Assembly: GCA_963669435.1 (NCBI GenBank)
Contig: OY770025.1
Coordinates: 1,922,001-1,986,000, forward strand
Reading direction: 5' to 3'
Length of the DNA stretch: 64,000 nt
From: CALJFL01 sp963669435
GTDB lineage: Bacteria > Pseudomonadota > Gammaproteobacteria > Pseudomonadales > Halieaceae
The first letter of the stretch is position 1. Every line of letters begins with the position of its first letter. Both the position numbers and the translations under genes were made by a program. The notes under the pieces were generated by a model that was not told the origin of the DNA, searched no databases, and saw nothing but the letters and a program-made list of their open reading frames with translations. This document shows, in pieces, positions 53,665 through 63,220 of this stretch.

Positions 53665-54729
53665 ATGACTACCGTCACCTCAATCCCTGACCTCGAACCT
53701 GTTCGCCACGATTGGACCCGCGCTGAAGTGCTGGCCCTGTTTGATTTGCCCTTCAATGACCTGCTGTTTCGCGCACAGAGTATCCATCGGCAATATTTTG
53801 ACCCAAACCAGGTGCAAGTCAGCACATTACTTTCCATCAAAACCGGTGCTTGCCCGGAAGACTGCGCCTACTGTCCCCAGAGCAATCGCTTTGACACCGG
53901 CCTGGAAGCGGAAAAGTTGATGGAGGTGGAGCAGGTGTTGAAGCAGGCGGCCGCCGCGAAGGCCAGTGGCGCCACACGATTTTGTATGGGTGCAGCCTGG
54001 CGCTCCCCCAAGAATCGCGACATGCCCCACGTGGTAGCCATGGTCAAAGGGGTGCGCGATCTGGGACTGGAAAGTTGCATGACCCTGGGCATGTTGACCG
54101 AAGGGCAGGCTGCGGAGCTTGCCGAGGCGGGCCTCGATTACTATAACCACAACCTCGATACCTCCCCTGAGTACTACGGGGACATCATCACTACCCGCAC
54201 TTACCAGGATCGTCTGGATACCCTTGAACATGTGCGCAATGCAGGCATGAAAGTATGCAGCGGCGGTATTGTCGGTATGGGAGAGCAGCAGGCTGATCGT
54301 GCTGGCCTGCTCCAGCAGTTGGCCAATTTTCCCCAGCACCCTGAGAGCGTGCCCATCAACATGCTGGTCAGAGTAGAGGGTACGCCCCTGGCTGACGAAG
54401 AAGATCTCGACCCTTTTGAATTCATACGTACCATAGCGGTAGCGCGCATTATGATGCCGGCTTCCCATGTGCGCCTCTCGGCGGGCCGGGAAGAGATGAA
54501 TGAGCAAATGCACGCGTTGGCCTACTTTGCCGGTGCAAACTCGATTTTTTATGGTGAGAAGTTGCTCACTACCCGCAACCCGCAGTCGAACCAGGACATG
54601 AAACTGTTTGCGCGACTGGGTATCGAGCCCGAGCGACGTACAGTGCGGGATAAACCCTCCGTACCTGATCCGCGTTTCTACAACGCACTCGCCGATAGCG
54701 CACCCGCTGCGGACCCCGTCAGTCGGTAG
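53665..54729 (+). CDS. bioB: Biotin synthase
   Basis: 354 residues; radical-SAM enzyme with CPEDCAYC (Cys63, Cys67, Cys70) for the 4Fe-4S cluster, followed by the biotin-synthase signatures YYNHNLDTSPEYYG and RLSAGREEM. It inserts sulfur into dethiobiotin. bioF, bioH, bioC and bioD, which follow bioB in many relatives, are not here: the next gene is an acyl-CoA dehydrogenase over 300 bases away. Confidence 0.96.
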   Translation: MTTVTSIPDLEPVRHDWTRAEVLALFDLPFNDLLFRAQSIHRQYFDPNQVQVSTLLSIKTGACPEDCAYCPQSNRFDTGLEAEKLMEVEQVLKQAAAAKASGATRFCMGAAWRSPKNRDMPHVVAMVKGVRDLGLESCMTLGMLTEGQAAELAEAGLDYYNHNLDTSPEYYGDIITTRTYQDRLDTLEHVRNAGMKVCSGGIVGMGEQQADRAGLLQQLANFPQHPESVPINMLVRVEGTPLADEEDLDPFEFIRTIAVARIMMPASHVRLSAGREEMNEQMHALAYFAGANSIFYGEKLLTTRNPQSNQDMKLFARLGIEPERRTVRDKPSVPDPRFYNALADSAPAADPVSR

Positions 54730-54954
54730 CCGCCGTCTACATCGTCCGGCTCATAGGCGCGTCTGCGCGAGGGATTGGCGCGGCGGCTGTCGGCGCTATA
54801 TCTTCTATCTCAGGAACTCACTTCCGCTGATCATATTGATCTATCTGGTCTTTCGGATAAGTAAGCGCTCACTACTCCGTTGTTGACCGTCATCGGTTGC
54901 GCCTGATTCCGGGTGCCGGTGGCCTGCGCTCGCCGTATATTTCGTCGAAATTGA

Positions 54955-54982
54955 TTGACTTCAAGCGCGATTTCCGGACAAT
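54955..54982 (+). promoter_or_regulatory. Putative promoter of the acyl-CoA dehydrogenase gene
   Basis: TTGACT, 16-base spacer, GACAAT. The -35 overlaps the FNR-like motif. A weak match on its own; supported only by position. Confidence 0.35.
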
Positions 54983-55006
54983 GTTTGCACCGAACACATA
55001 GACCTC

Positions 55007-55024
55007 GGTGCATATCCCTGCACC
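55007..55024. promoter_or_regulatory. Dyad GGTGCA-N6-TGCACC upstream of the acyl-CoA dehydrogenase
   Basis: Perfect 6-base arms with a 6-base spacer, downstream of the putative transcript start. It could be an operator for a dimeric regulator or a leader hairpin; no known regulator recognised. Confidence 0.4.
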
Positions 55025-55055
55025 AGGCATCAACCTAAGCACGAGGTGTCATCCC

Positions 55056-56849
<1,794 letters not shown>

Positions 56850-56909
56850 TCCGGTTTGCTGCTCGGGACTATCATTCTTCGATCGCGAAGGGTGACATTC
56901 CCGGTTTCT

Positions 56910-56950
56910 GGGGAGAGAATACGCTTATCGTGTCTCTCCCCGTTTTTTTT
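56910..56950 (+). terminator. Rho-independent terminator after the acyl-CoA dehydrogenase, abutting the next start codon
   Basis: GGGGAGAGA (56910-56918) pairs with TCTCTCCCC (56933-56941); after one G come eight T (56943-56950). The ATG of the DUF3094 gene begins two bases after the T-run, so the terminator occupies its ribosome-binding region. Confidence 0.88.
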
Positions 56951-56951
56951 A

Positions 56952-57164
56952 ATGACAGAACAAACAGACCAGCACCCAGACGCAGAGGAAAATCGGCTCT
57001 ACCCTGAAGACCAGGCCAAAGTCGACAAATTTGTTTCCAGTGGCGTCAATTCGGTTGAACGCAAGCCGTTTAAACCATTTCGACTGCTGCTAGCGCTCAT
57101 GGTCATTGTGCTTTTACTTAGCCTGTTCAGCCAATGGCTGGCGCGGTGGGCAGGCGTTTACTAG
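56952..57164 (+). CDS. DUF3094 family small membrane protein
   Basis: 70 residues: a polar N-terminus with NRLYPEDQAKVDKFVSSGVNSVERKPFKPFRLL, then one membrane helix (about 45-63) and a short tail. The PEDQ...V...VERxPFxPxxLL pattern marks DUF3094, found in pseudomonads and marine relatives; function unknown. I chose the ATG at 56952. A longer frame starting at 56856 reads through the terminator stem and has no similarity. There is no separate ribosome site: the T-run of a terminator lies immediately upstream. Confidence 0.82.
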   Translation: MTEQTDQHPDAEENRLYPEDQAKVDKFVSSGVNSVERKPFKPFRLLLALMVIVLLLSLFSQWLARWAGVY

Positions 57165-57179
57165 CGGCTCGCTGTCGCT

Positions 57180-57207
57180 TTGCCAAGGGGCAGCGCTTTG
57201 ATATAGT
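57180..57207 (+). promoter_or_regulatory. Promoter of tRNA-Pro
   Basis: TTGCCA (57180-57185), 16-base spacer, TATAGT (57202-57207), 18 bases before the tRNA 5' end. The GC-rich bases after the -10 (GCCCGC) fit a stringently controlled stable-RNA promoter. Confidence 0.65.
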
Positions 57208-57225
57208 CTTGCCCGCTCAATAGAT

Positions 57226-57302
57226 CGGTGTGTGGCGCAGCCTGGTAGCGCACTTCCTTCGGGAGGAAGGGGTCGGAGGTTCAAATCCTCTCACACCGAC
57301 CA
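57226..57302 (+). tRNA. tRNA-Pro (anticodon CGG)
   Basis: 77 bases including the encoded CCA. Acceptor stem CGGTGTG/CACACCG, anticodon stem CTTCC/GGAAG around loop TTCGGGA giving anticodon CGG, which reads CCG codons, and T-loop TTCAAAT. It stands alone. Its 3' end borders the accessory cluster, but no copy of the tRNA 3' end is seen further right, so an integrated element bounded by attachment sites is not supported within this window. Confidence 0.96.
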
Positions 57303-57313
57303 ATTTCACGATG

Positions 57314-57363
57314 GTCTGTTCCGGTCGCATAGGTAACAGATCATTCCGAGCGCATAGGTAACA
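57314..57363. repeat. Two 25-base tandem repeats, possible IS end remnant
   Basis: TTCCG-NN-CGCATAGGTAACA appears at 57319-57338 and 57344-57363, a 25-base period. Read on the minus strand the unit begins TGTTACCTATGCG, which resembles, from memory, the terminal repeats of IS481/IS3-type insertion sequences. No transposase gene is nearby, so it would be a remnant. Confidence 0.55.
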
Positions 57364-57372
57364 CTTTTTCAG

Positions 57373-58104
57373 CTAAGGGCTCTTTTCCGTGGGCTCCGAA
57401 TTGTCGATCTCCATGTCAGATAAGCTTAGCGCCGACTCAAGCCTATCCTTGCGGACAATGGCTACCCCATCGACAAAATCTGTAACCCTGTCGTAATCAG
57501 CGGGCAAGGCGATAGCCCCTGATTTGTCGATAAAACCCCATTGCCCGCCGCTCCATCTAGTGTATTCACCATCCCTGACTATACTGCACCCGGTGCAGAA
57601 AGCGGCATAGCCTTGCTTGAACGGCCGCGCCAGGTATTGGCTTGCTTCTATCTTAACCCGGCCAAACTTGTCGAAAAAGCCGATGGCGTCATTGCTCCAG
57701 TAGCGCGCATAACCTTCTGAAAAAGCTTCCGGTGCGTTGTCCACAATGTAGGGCTCCAGCACCAGAACGTCCCCGTCCCGGTTGATGTAAGACCAGCCAC
57801 TGCTGTCTGCCACGGCCCCGATACCTGAGTCCAGAAAATCCAAGGCCATGAGATATTTGGGTTCGATCACCTGGGTTCCATCTGGCCTCCTATACCCATA
57901 CAGATCCCCGCCAGTTTCGGACTCTACGGAGAAGGCCTCGAGAGGGGCACTGTCAGGGTGTTGTTGGCCGCTGGAGCCAAGGGCCCTGGGCTCCTGGGTC
58001 GGTGCGGCGTCCGGGTTTGACCCAGCATATCCGCACCCCGCCAATGCCAGACAACAGGCAACGACCGTGAGGCATGGCATCGGTTTAGGTATCGGGTTTT
58101 TCAT
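57373..58104 (-). CDS. WG-repeat lipoprotein
   Basis: 243 residues. Signal peptide with lipobox LAGC (cysteine near residue 24), a Pro/Ser/Gln-rich linker, then three to four WG-type beta repeats: YGYRRPDGTQVIEPKY, SGWSYINRDGDVLVLEP, IGFFDKFGRVKIEASQY and GQWGFIDKSGAIALPADYDRV. WG repeats fold into short beta units thought to bind other proteins or glycans at the surface; no precise role is known. Last gene of the leftward accessory set, ending 10 bases from the tandem repeat beside tRNA-Pro. The 229 bases upstream separate it from its neighbour. Confidence 0.85.
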   Translation of the reverse strand: MKNPIPKPMPCLTVVACCLALAGCGYAGSNPDAAPTQEPRALGSSGQQHPDSAPLEAFSVESETGGDLYGYRRPDGTQVIEPKYLMALDFLDSGIGAVADSSGWSYINRDGDVLVLEPYIVDNAPEAFSEGYARYWSNDAIGFFDKFGRVKIEASQYLARPFKQGYAAFCTGCSIVRDGEYTRWSGGQWGFIDKSGAIALPADYDRVTDFVDGVAIVRKDRLESALSLSDMEIDNSEPTEKSP

Positions 58105-58333
58105 GGCAGTCTACGCTTTAATGATTTCGTGGATTCAATTCGCTGTCTGTCCGATGGCCGTGAAATCGCGAAATCTACGAATGGAAATGGCCGGCCGGGT
58201 CCTTGGTAGTATAGGTGATCGCGATCCACCTGGCAGGCAGAGTTGCTTGGTGGCGGCTCAATGCGCGGCTCTATGTACGCCCTGACCGTGCTTGACTGCC
58301 AGATCGAGATGACCGCCGCGCGGCTGGATTCTG

Positions 58334-58930
58334 TCAGTAACTAGTATCCAGTGGCGGTCGCTCCCTGGCTTTATCTTTTTCAGCAACCAGGGGCGAGAAA
58401 TCCCAGTTGGCAAAATTGATCTGGAAGGCATGCCCGTCGAGATTGTCTTCCCAGACGAAATTAAATTCCCCTCGCGTCGTCTTGCTCTGCCACTGGCCGG
58501 TGTGCAGGTAGCCTGAACCGTCCTGCAGACAGGAAATTTCGCGGGTGAATTTGTGAGAATCATCTGCAGGCACTTCAATGTATTGCTCAGGCTTGCAAGG
58601 GGTATGGAATATGATCGCAGCGGTTAACTCATAACCGGGATCTAGATAGGCGTAAACGCTCCATTCGTCCCGCTGATTAACCATTCTGAAAGTGAGCCTT
58701 TCGTTGTCCTCGTCGTACCAGATCTGTACGCCTTCCAGACGTTGGTGCCACTCCCAGTCGAGGTCAGTCTTGTAGTCCAGCGCGCTCTCACTGCGTGATT
58801 CCGCGAGATCCAGGGGTTCATCTGCGCAAGCTAAAGCAGTAGTAACAAACGCCGGTTTAAGCAAAATACAGATCACCGCCGTGCGTCCAATCGAGGCTGG
58901 CCTGGGTAGTGCAATCGCGCTGGGTGTCAT
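58334..58930 (-). CDS. Exported protein of unknown function
   Basis: 198 residues from the ATG at 58930, which overlaps the stop of the upstream membrane-protein gene by 4 bases (ATGA). The protein then begins with a signal peptide ending in ALACA-DEP. The mature part is Trp-, Asp- and Tyr-rich and beta-predicted by eye (WEWHQRLEGVQIWYDEDN, WSVYAYLDPGYELTAAIIF, GSGYLHTGQWQSKTTRGEF), with two cysteines that could form a disulfide. I recognise no family. Probably periplasmic, made together with the small membrane protein. Confidence 0.65.
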   Translation of the reverse strand: MTPSAIALPRPASIGRTAVICILLKPAFVTTALACADEPLDLAESRSESALDYKTDLDWEWHQRLEGVQIWYDEDNERLTFRMVNQRDEWSVYAYLDPGYELTAAIIFHTPCKPEQYIEVPADDSHKFTREISCLQDGSGYLHTGQWQSKTTRGEFNFVWEDNLDGHAFQINFANWDFSPLVAEKDKARERPPLDTSY

Positions 58931-59202
58931 GTGCCGCAACAGGTCATGCTCCAGTAAACGACAAATTGCAGTATCAGTGTTCCCATCAGCCATAGGGTCA
59001 CCCCGATCATTTTTAGTCTTGGGCTGTCGCGCCGGACCAAGAAAAATGGCCCAAGTAGGCCTGTGATACCTGCTGCCACCAACCCCTGCACCAGCATTTC
59101 AGCAATACTCCCGACATCGCCCGGCAATCGCCCGTGATGAAGAATCTCGAAAAATATGCCGCCGCAGGCGGCCAGCGCCAGAATGATCAGTAACATTCTC
59201 AC
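58927..59202 (-). CDS. Small membrane protein of unknown function
   Basis: 91 residues with three hydrophobic stretches: MLLIILALAACGGIFFEIL at the start, EMLVQGLVAAGITGLLGPFFL in the middle, and MIGVTLWLMGTLILQFVVYW near the end. Probably an inner-membrane protein. Its stop is coupled to the following exported-protein gene. No family recognised. Confidence 0.6.
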   Translation of the reverse strand: MRMLLIILALAACGGIFFEILHHGRLPGDVGSIAEMLVQGLVAAGITGLLGPFFLVRRDSPRLKMIGVTLWLMGTLILQFVVYWSMTCCGT

Positions 59203-59244
59203 TGAATCACCTCTGTCTGGTGCCAGCGGAGATTGACCATCTGC

Positions 59245-59793
59245 TCAATAGGCAGATAACAAGGGTGCATAAATCCAACCCTCTACTTCTTCGGCAACTA
59301 TAACCTTATGCCAGTCGTCTCCGCTCTCCAGTACGCGCACCTGTACACCTGGTAGCAGGCCGGCCACCCGTTCCGTGTTTGCTGATGGGCCGGAGCGCAA
59401 ATTTGCGCCACTTTCGGTTGCTACCAGGTAAAGGCTTGCCAACTCTTCCGTGGGGCACAAGGTGTTGTGACGCTCGCCCAGATAGCCGCGAATAGCTTCG
59501 TATCCATCACTTTGCCGTTCACCGTGGATGCAGTGATAGGTATCGAGTATCCCTTCCAGCACCTCCCGGGACAGCTGGCGTTCAATGGCGTCGCTCATCA
59601 CCGCCAGAATGACCGGGTCTGCCCTGCGGGGGTAATAGTTGACCATACCGGTACAGTCCAGCTGCGCTAGCCAGTCCTGCTTCTCCAGGTTTGACTCCAG
59701 TTTCCAGTAGCGCTCGAATTGTTGTTCGGTGGTGCCACAGGCCCAGCTTACAGGTGCCGCGGTGATCATGATTATCAGCAATAGAACTTTCAT
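59245..59793 (-). CDS. Exported SH3b-domain protein
   Basis: 182 residues: signal peptide (about 1-18, ending VSWA before CGTT), a helical region with four cysteines that may pair (positions near 19, 47, 87, 113), and a C-terminal bacterial SH3 domain: ESGANLRSGPSANTERVAGLLPGVQVRVLESGDDWHKVIV...VEGWIYAPLL, the usual NLRSGPS...GWI pattern. SH3b domains often bind peptidoglycan or cell-wall peptides. Leftward, between the ATPase-like gene and the small membrane protein. Confidence 0.75.
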   Translation of the reverse strand: MKVLLLIIMITAAPVSWACGTTEQQFERYWKLESNLEKQDWLAQLDCTGMVNYYPRRADPVILAVMSDAIERQLSREVLEGILDTYHCIHGERQSDGYEAIRGYLGERHNTLCPTEELASLYLVATESGANLRSGPSANTERVAGLLPGVQVRVLESGDDWHKVIVAEEVEGWIYAPLLSAY

Positions 59794-59837
59794 AGTCTCT
59801 CAGTTTAGCAGTTGAACCAGGTTAGAACGTATGACCG

Positions 59838-61460
59838 CTATTGATAGTAACCCCCCGGGGCGTCAGTTCTTCGCACCTTCCGAACAATTGGCAGTTCAAA
59901 TACCCGGCGCAAGTAACGCTCGTGAGTCCAGGAACGGTGGATTTCAGCAGGCAAATCGCTTGTCGTGGCCTTTGCTCCCCAACGTGGTTTTGCAGCTTCA
60001 AATTGGGCCAAAATCTCTTCGGCCAGCGCCGATAAAGCGCCTCGGGCCTCGCTGTTCCACCCGTCGGTAAACACGGTGGGAGCGGTTTCATAGCGCAGGG
60101 TCAATATCGGGTACCCCGCTTGCGAATGACCACCCGCGTGGACGTGCTCCAGTGTGTGACAATCATAATCCTGGCGCGCCTCTTCCAGGCTCTCCGCCTG
60201 ACAGTGGCGGTAGCTGTAAAAATCGCCATGGTAGTCCGCCTCCTGGAAGGGTGCATCGAGGATGTATTGCCAGCGCTCAAGGGCACTGTGGATGAATAAT
60301 TCTTCTTCCAGTTGGTGGAATCGAGCAAACCACGTGTCGACCAGTGCTGTCGGTAGTTGCCCTCTTGCTGTGAGAAAATCAATGCTGCCTGATGCATCGC
60401 CAGGGACACTCTCGTTGCGTATGAAGTACCCCTGTTTGCCGACCAGCAGTTCTCGCTGTACCAGGCGCTCGGGGTCTGCACAATACTCTATGCTCAGACG
60501 TGGGTAGTTGGTGTACTCCTGAACGGCGAGAGAAAAAACCCTGGGTGCGAGGTTTGGAGGGGGTTCGTGCATCACGAACTCCAGGAACTCTGTACTGAAG
60601 TCATGCAGGGGCTCCTCGCCGGGTGCGGCACAGCGGTAAGCATCCCCAGGGCTGACACGCCCCATGGCTGCCAGCCTTAGCGCCGAATCCAGTAAAGTGA
60701 TGTTATCTACCAGTTCGCCGGGCTGCTCCTGGCTGGTTCCGCCTGTTCGGGACTCGTAGATATAGCAATCGCCTTTAAACCCGGTGAGTGGCTCAGATTC
60801 GCAATTTGGGCATACTCTCGGCCAGCGAAAGTTGGGCGAGACATCGCTGCTCAGCGTCCCGGGGGAAAACGGGGGGCTGGTGGAAGCACTGGCGGCAGAA
60901 TCGCAGAGGCGATCCAGCCGGCGCTGCGATTGCAGCAATCGTAGACTCTTCACCAGTTCAGCCTCCAGCCCGGTATGTTGGGACTGTGATGCGAGTAGAA
61001 GAAGTCGGCGCCACGCCTGGCTGGAATCCGCCGCATGCATCGTGGTTAAAATCAACTTGCCCTGGGTTGCCGCAGCCAGAGCTGCCTCGAGGTCCTCAAC
61101 ATGCAGAATCTCGCGGAAGTAAATGACCTGGTGATCTTCCAGGGCTGCGCTATCCAGCGCTGCCCGCTGCTCGTTAAAGCTGTTTACGGTAATTCCAGTC
61201 ACACCCGGTATCGCCCCCCGGCTGCTCACCTCGATGGTAGCGCAATGTCGTCCGGCCTTGGCGAGACAGGCCAGCGCAGTCGCAATGTGCCGGTGTTTGC
61301 CGCTGCCTGTGGGGCCATTAAATACAATCAGGCCATTGCTGGCTCCCAGCGCGCTGACCAGGGCGTTAAACTGGGGCTCGCGCATGTCCAGGTCTGGGAT
61401 CCAGGCACTTTCCAGCGCTTTCTGCAGGGCCGGGAAAAGACTTGCTTCGCTTGCTGGCAC
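59838..61460 (-). CDS. Degenerate GspE/PilB-like secretion ATPase with unknown C-terminal half
   Basis: 540 residues from a GTG start 5 bases after the transpeptidase stop. The first ~275 residues follow the T2SS/T4P ATPase core in order: P-loop GPTGSGKH (49-56), TIE at about 75, QVIYFREI (Glu117, Walker B-like), LILTTMHAADS (His142, equivalent to LSTLHTND), QRRLDRLC (179-186), CPNC (217-220) and a GFKG...IYE zinc-domain end. Departures: the N-terminal domain of GspE is absent, the P-loop Thr is His56, and the arginine finger part is shortened. Residues about 290-540 match nothing I know and are rich in aromatic and acidic residues. It may be a regulatory or ATP-binding pseudo-enzyme; no secretion genes of its type lie beside it. 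Confidence 0.7.
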   Translation of the reverse strand: MPASEASLFPALQKALESAWIPDLDMREPQFNALVSALGASNGLIVFNGPTGSGKHRHIATALACLAKAGRHCATIEVSSRGAIPGVTGITVNSFNEQRAALDSAALEDHQVIYFREILHVEDLEAALAAATQGKLILTTMHAADSSQAWRRLLLLASQSQHTGLEAELVKSLRLLQSQRRLDRLCDSAASASTSPPFSPGTLSSDVSPNFRWPRVCPNCESEPLTGFKGDCYIYESRTGGTSQEQPGELVDNITLLDSALRLAAMGRVSPGDAYRCAAPGEEPLHDFSTEFLEFVMHEPPPNLAPRVFSLAVQEYTNYPRLSIEYCADPERLVQRELLVGKQGYFIRNESVPGDASGSIDFLTARGQLPTALVDTWFARFHQLEEELFIHSALERWQYILDAPFQEADYHGDFYSYRHCQAESLEEARQDYDCHTLEHVHAGGHSQAGYPILTLRYETAPTVFTDGWNSEARGALSALAEEILAQFEAAKPRWGAKATTSDLPAEIHRSWTHERYLRRVFELPIVRKVRRTDAPGGYYQ

Positions 61461-61465
61461 CGTTA

Positions 61466-62215
61466 CTACTCCAGGGTGAATACGTAGCGGGTATCGATGC
61501 CTCTCCCGCGGATTGTAACGTCCACAGCCTGGTGACTGTGGTCGAACGCATCATAGCCTTCCTTGAGGTTGCGCCAGAAGGCAATCTCCGGGTGATCGGC
61601 ATAGCGCGCCATATTGGCCTCGGTCATGCGAAACGGAAACGCATGTACCCGAAAAAATGGTGAGCCACCTTCCAGGGTAGCCTGGGCGATGGTCCAGATC
61701 TCCTCGATCACGGGGTCCGTCATGGCGTAGCAACCAATGGAGACACAGGCACCGTGCACCATCAGGTAGCTGCCCGTATAGTCTCTTGAGCGGTCATAGC
61801 GGTTCGGAAACCCCAGGTTGATGGACAGGTGATACTGACTGTAGGGGTTCATGCGACCCGCATTCACGAAATAGAAACCCTCGGGGGCCTGGTTATCCCC
61901 CTCGCGTCGTTTTGGACCCAGTGCCCCTGAGTAGGTGCAGATGGCGTAGGTTTTGAATAGCTGGAACTGATCTTGCGCCCAGACCCAGAGTTCCAGCGCA
62001 TACTCTTCCTTGAAAATGCGCATGAAAATCGGCGCACCCAGTTCCAAGCCCAGCGCTGTGAACTCTTCGCCGAGCCGCTGCGTATGCCGCTCGACTACAG
62101 AAGTGCTGAGGCGGCTCTCTGGTACGGGTGATGCCATGGACTGCAGTGTACACGCGCTGATCATGATTGCGGCGCAGGCACACTTGGCCAGGCTACTCCT
62201 GAACGTCCGCATCAT
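61466..62215 (-). CDS. YafK-type L,D-transpeptidase/murein hydrolase lipoprotein
   Basis: 249 residues. Signal peptide with lipobox ISAC (Cys22), then a YkuD-fold domain of the YafK (DpaA) subgroup: FMRIFKEEYALELWV, GALGPKRREGDNQAPEGFYFV, LGFPNRYDR and the active-site segment with His154 and Cys162 (HGACVSIGCYAM). E. coli YafK/DpaA cleaves the Lpp-peptidoglycan link; related enzymes crosslink the wall. It overlaps the 3' end of the upstream gene by 23 bases and precedes the ATPase-like gene by 5, so the three form a coupled group. Confidence 0.85.
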   Translation of the reverse strand: MMRTFRSSLAKCACAAIMISACTLQSMASPVPESRLSTSVVERHTQRLGEEFTALGLELGAPIFMRIFKEEYALELWVWAQDQFQLFKTYAICTYSGALGPKRREGDNQAPEGFYFVNAGRMNPYSQYHLSINLGFPNRYDRSRDYTGSYLMVHGACVSIGCYAMTDPVIEEIWTIAQATLEGGSPFFRVHAFPFRMTEANMARYADHPEIAFWRNLKEGYDAFDHSHQAVDVTIRGRGIDTRYVFTLE

Positions 62216-62918
62216 CCGTCACCCAGTCGTAATTCTTGTTGTTCACTCGGCACCACTGCAAAAAACTGCCCGTCTCAACCTCTTTTTCGTAGGCTGCCCA
62301 ATCCTCCAACAAGCGCTCGTAATAGCCGCACCTCTGCAGATAGCGGGCTTGTGCCGCCGAACTGTTTTCGAATATTTTGTGCAGTGCATCAACCGCCGCC
62401 TGGCAGGGTGCTTCGTTCATTATCATCGCGTCGGGCACGTGATGGGTTGCCCAGTCCAGCACCTCGATATGCTCTGCAGCGAGCATGACCCAGCTTTGTT
62501 CATCGGAGGGATCAAGTTCCAGGGCGCGGTTGAGGAACTCCTCCCTGGATAGCCTGGCCAACTGTTCATCGGTGGGTTGTGCGCCAAAGCTCAATGAGCG
62601 CGCCAGCCAACGCACCTGTGGCATGCGCCCCTGGTGCCAGGCCTCGGTCAGGTAGGGCACCAGCAGGTCCCGTAACAGGGGGAACTGTATGGGGATCGGG
62701 GTATCCGCGCTAAAGCCTGTTTCCTGGTCGAACAGAATGCGACAGAACTGCTCCTGTATCGCCGATTTACGCTCGGGCGACAGGCTCTGTACGCACTCGA
62801 TCAGGCTATCTAGCGCTTGATTTCGTAACTTTGGAATCCCTTGCTCATGGGCGTCGATATAGCGCTGTAATTCTGGGCGAATTTCCGCATCAAACTTTGT
62901 GATTATCTCATTTGCCAC
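62193..62918 (-). CDS. Soluble helical protein of unknown function
   Basis: 241 residues from a GTG start (MANEIITKFDAEIRPELQ). No signal peptide or membrane helix. Mainly helical by composition, with acidic charge and a Trp/Tyr-rich C-terminus. The central HIEVLDWATHHVPD and ALDSLIECVQSLSPERK have no match I can name. It leads the coupled group with the YafK-type enzyme and the ATPase-like gene. Possibly an immunity- or adaptor-like protein, but nothing in the sequence proves that. Confidence 0.6.
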   Translation of the reverse strand: MANEIITKFDAEIRPELQRYIDAHEQGIPKLRNQALDSLIECVQSLSPERKSAIQEQFCRILFDQETGFSADTPIPIQFPLLRDLLVPYLTEAWHQGRMPQVRWLARSLSFGAQPTDEQLARLSREEFLNRALELDPSDEQSWVMLAAEHIEVLDWATHHVPDAMIMNEAPCQAAVDALHKIFENSSAAQARYLQRCGYYERLLEDWAAYEKEVETGSFLQWCRVNNKNYDWVTDDADVQE

Positions 62919-63021
62919 TGCCTGCTCCAGTTTTCCTTCAGAGAGGCTTGGCCAGTTCGCAAAGCTGTGTCAGCATGCGCTGAAGCCCGCAACATTGGTT
63001 CGAGCAGGGAGAGAATGCGCT

Positions 63022-63219
63022 ATGAAGCTGCCCGTACAACTGTTGATATTGGGCTTCGTCAGTTTTTTATGGCTGGCCATTGTGATTCCCGGTTTTTGTT
63101 CATCGCCCTCGGCCCCGCAAGGTGATTGTGCTGAGCCCTCGCTGTTGCTCGCAGTTGCGCCCCTGATGGCAATATGGGTGGCTTGGTTGGTCTACCAGGC
63201 CTGGCGCCGCCGCGGCTGA
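63022..63219 (+). CDS. Small membrane protein of unknown function
   Basis: 65 residues from the ATG at 63022 with a GGGAGA site about 10 bases upstream; a longer frame is possible but lacks a ribosome site. Two membrane helices (about 4-22 and 42-58) around a short loop with two cysteines, ending in the positive YQAWRRRG, which suggests a cytoplasmic C-terminus. It is the only rightward gene in the accessory set and is convergent with the gene at the window edge. Confidence 0.5.
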   Translation: MKLPVQLLILGFVSFLWLAIVIPGFCSSPSAPQGDCAEPSLLLAVAPLMAIWVAWLVYQAWRRRG

Positions 63220-63220
63220 T

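Larger units (their letters stand above)
54730..55055. other. Intergenic region between bioB and the acyl-CoA dehydrogenase
   Basis: 326 bases with no gene-like frame. The left half is featureless to me. The right half contains a promoter-like pair (TTGACT at 54955-54960, GACAAT at 54977-54982), an FNR-like near-palindrome TTGAT-N4-TTCAA at 54951-54964, and a perfect dyad GGTGCA-N6-TGCACC at 55007-55024 some 30 bases before the dehydrogenase ATG. Confidence 0.5.

Noticed and set aside
56856..56951. N-terminal extension of the DUF3094 protein to an upstream start
   Set aside because: The added residues would be coded by the terminator stem and T-run and do not resemble the family.
58258..58578. 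106-codon minus-strand frame overlapping the exported unknown
   Set aside because: Shifted frame of the exported-protein gene; that gene has a signal peptide and coupled start, while this one has neither.
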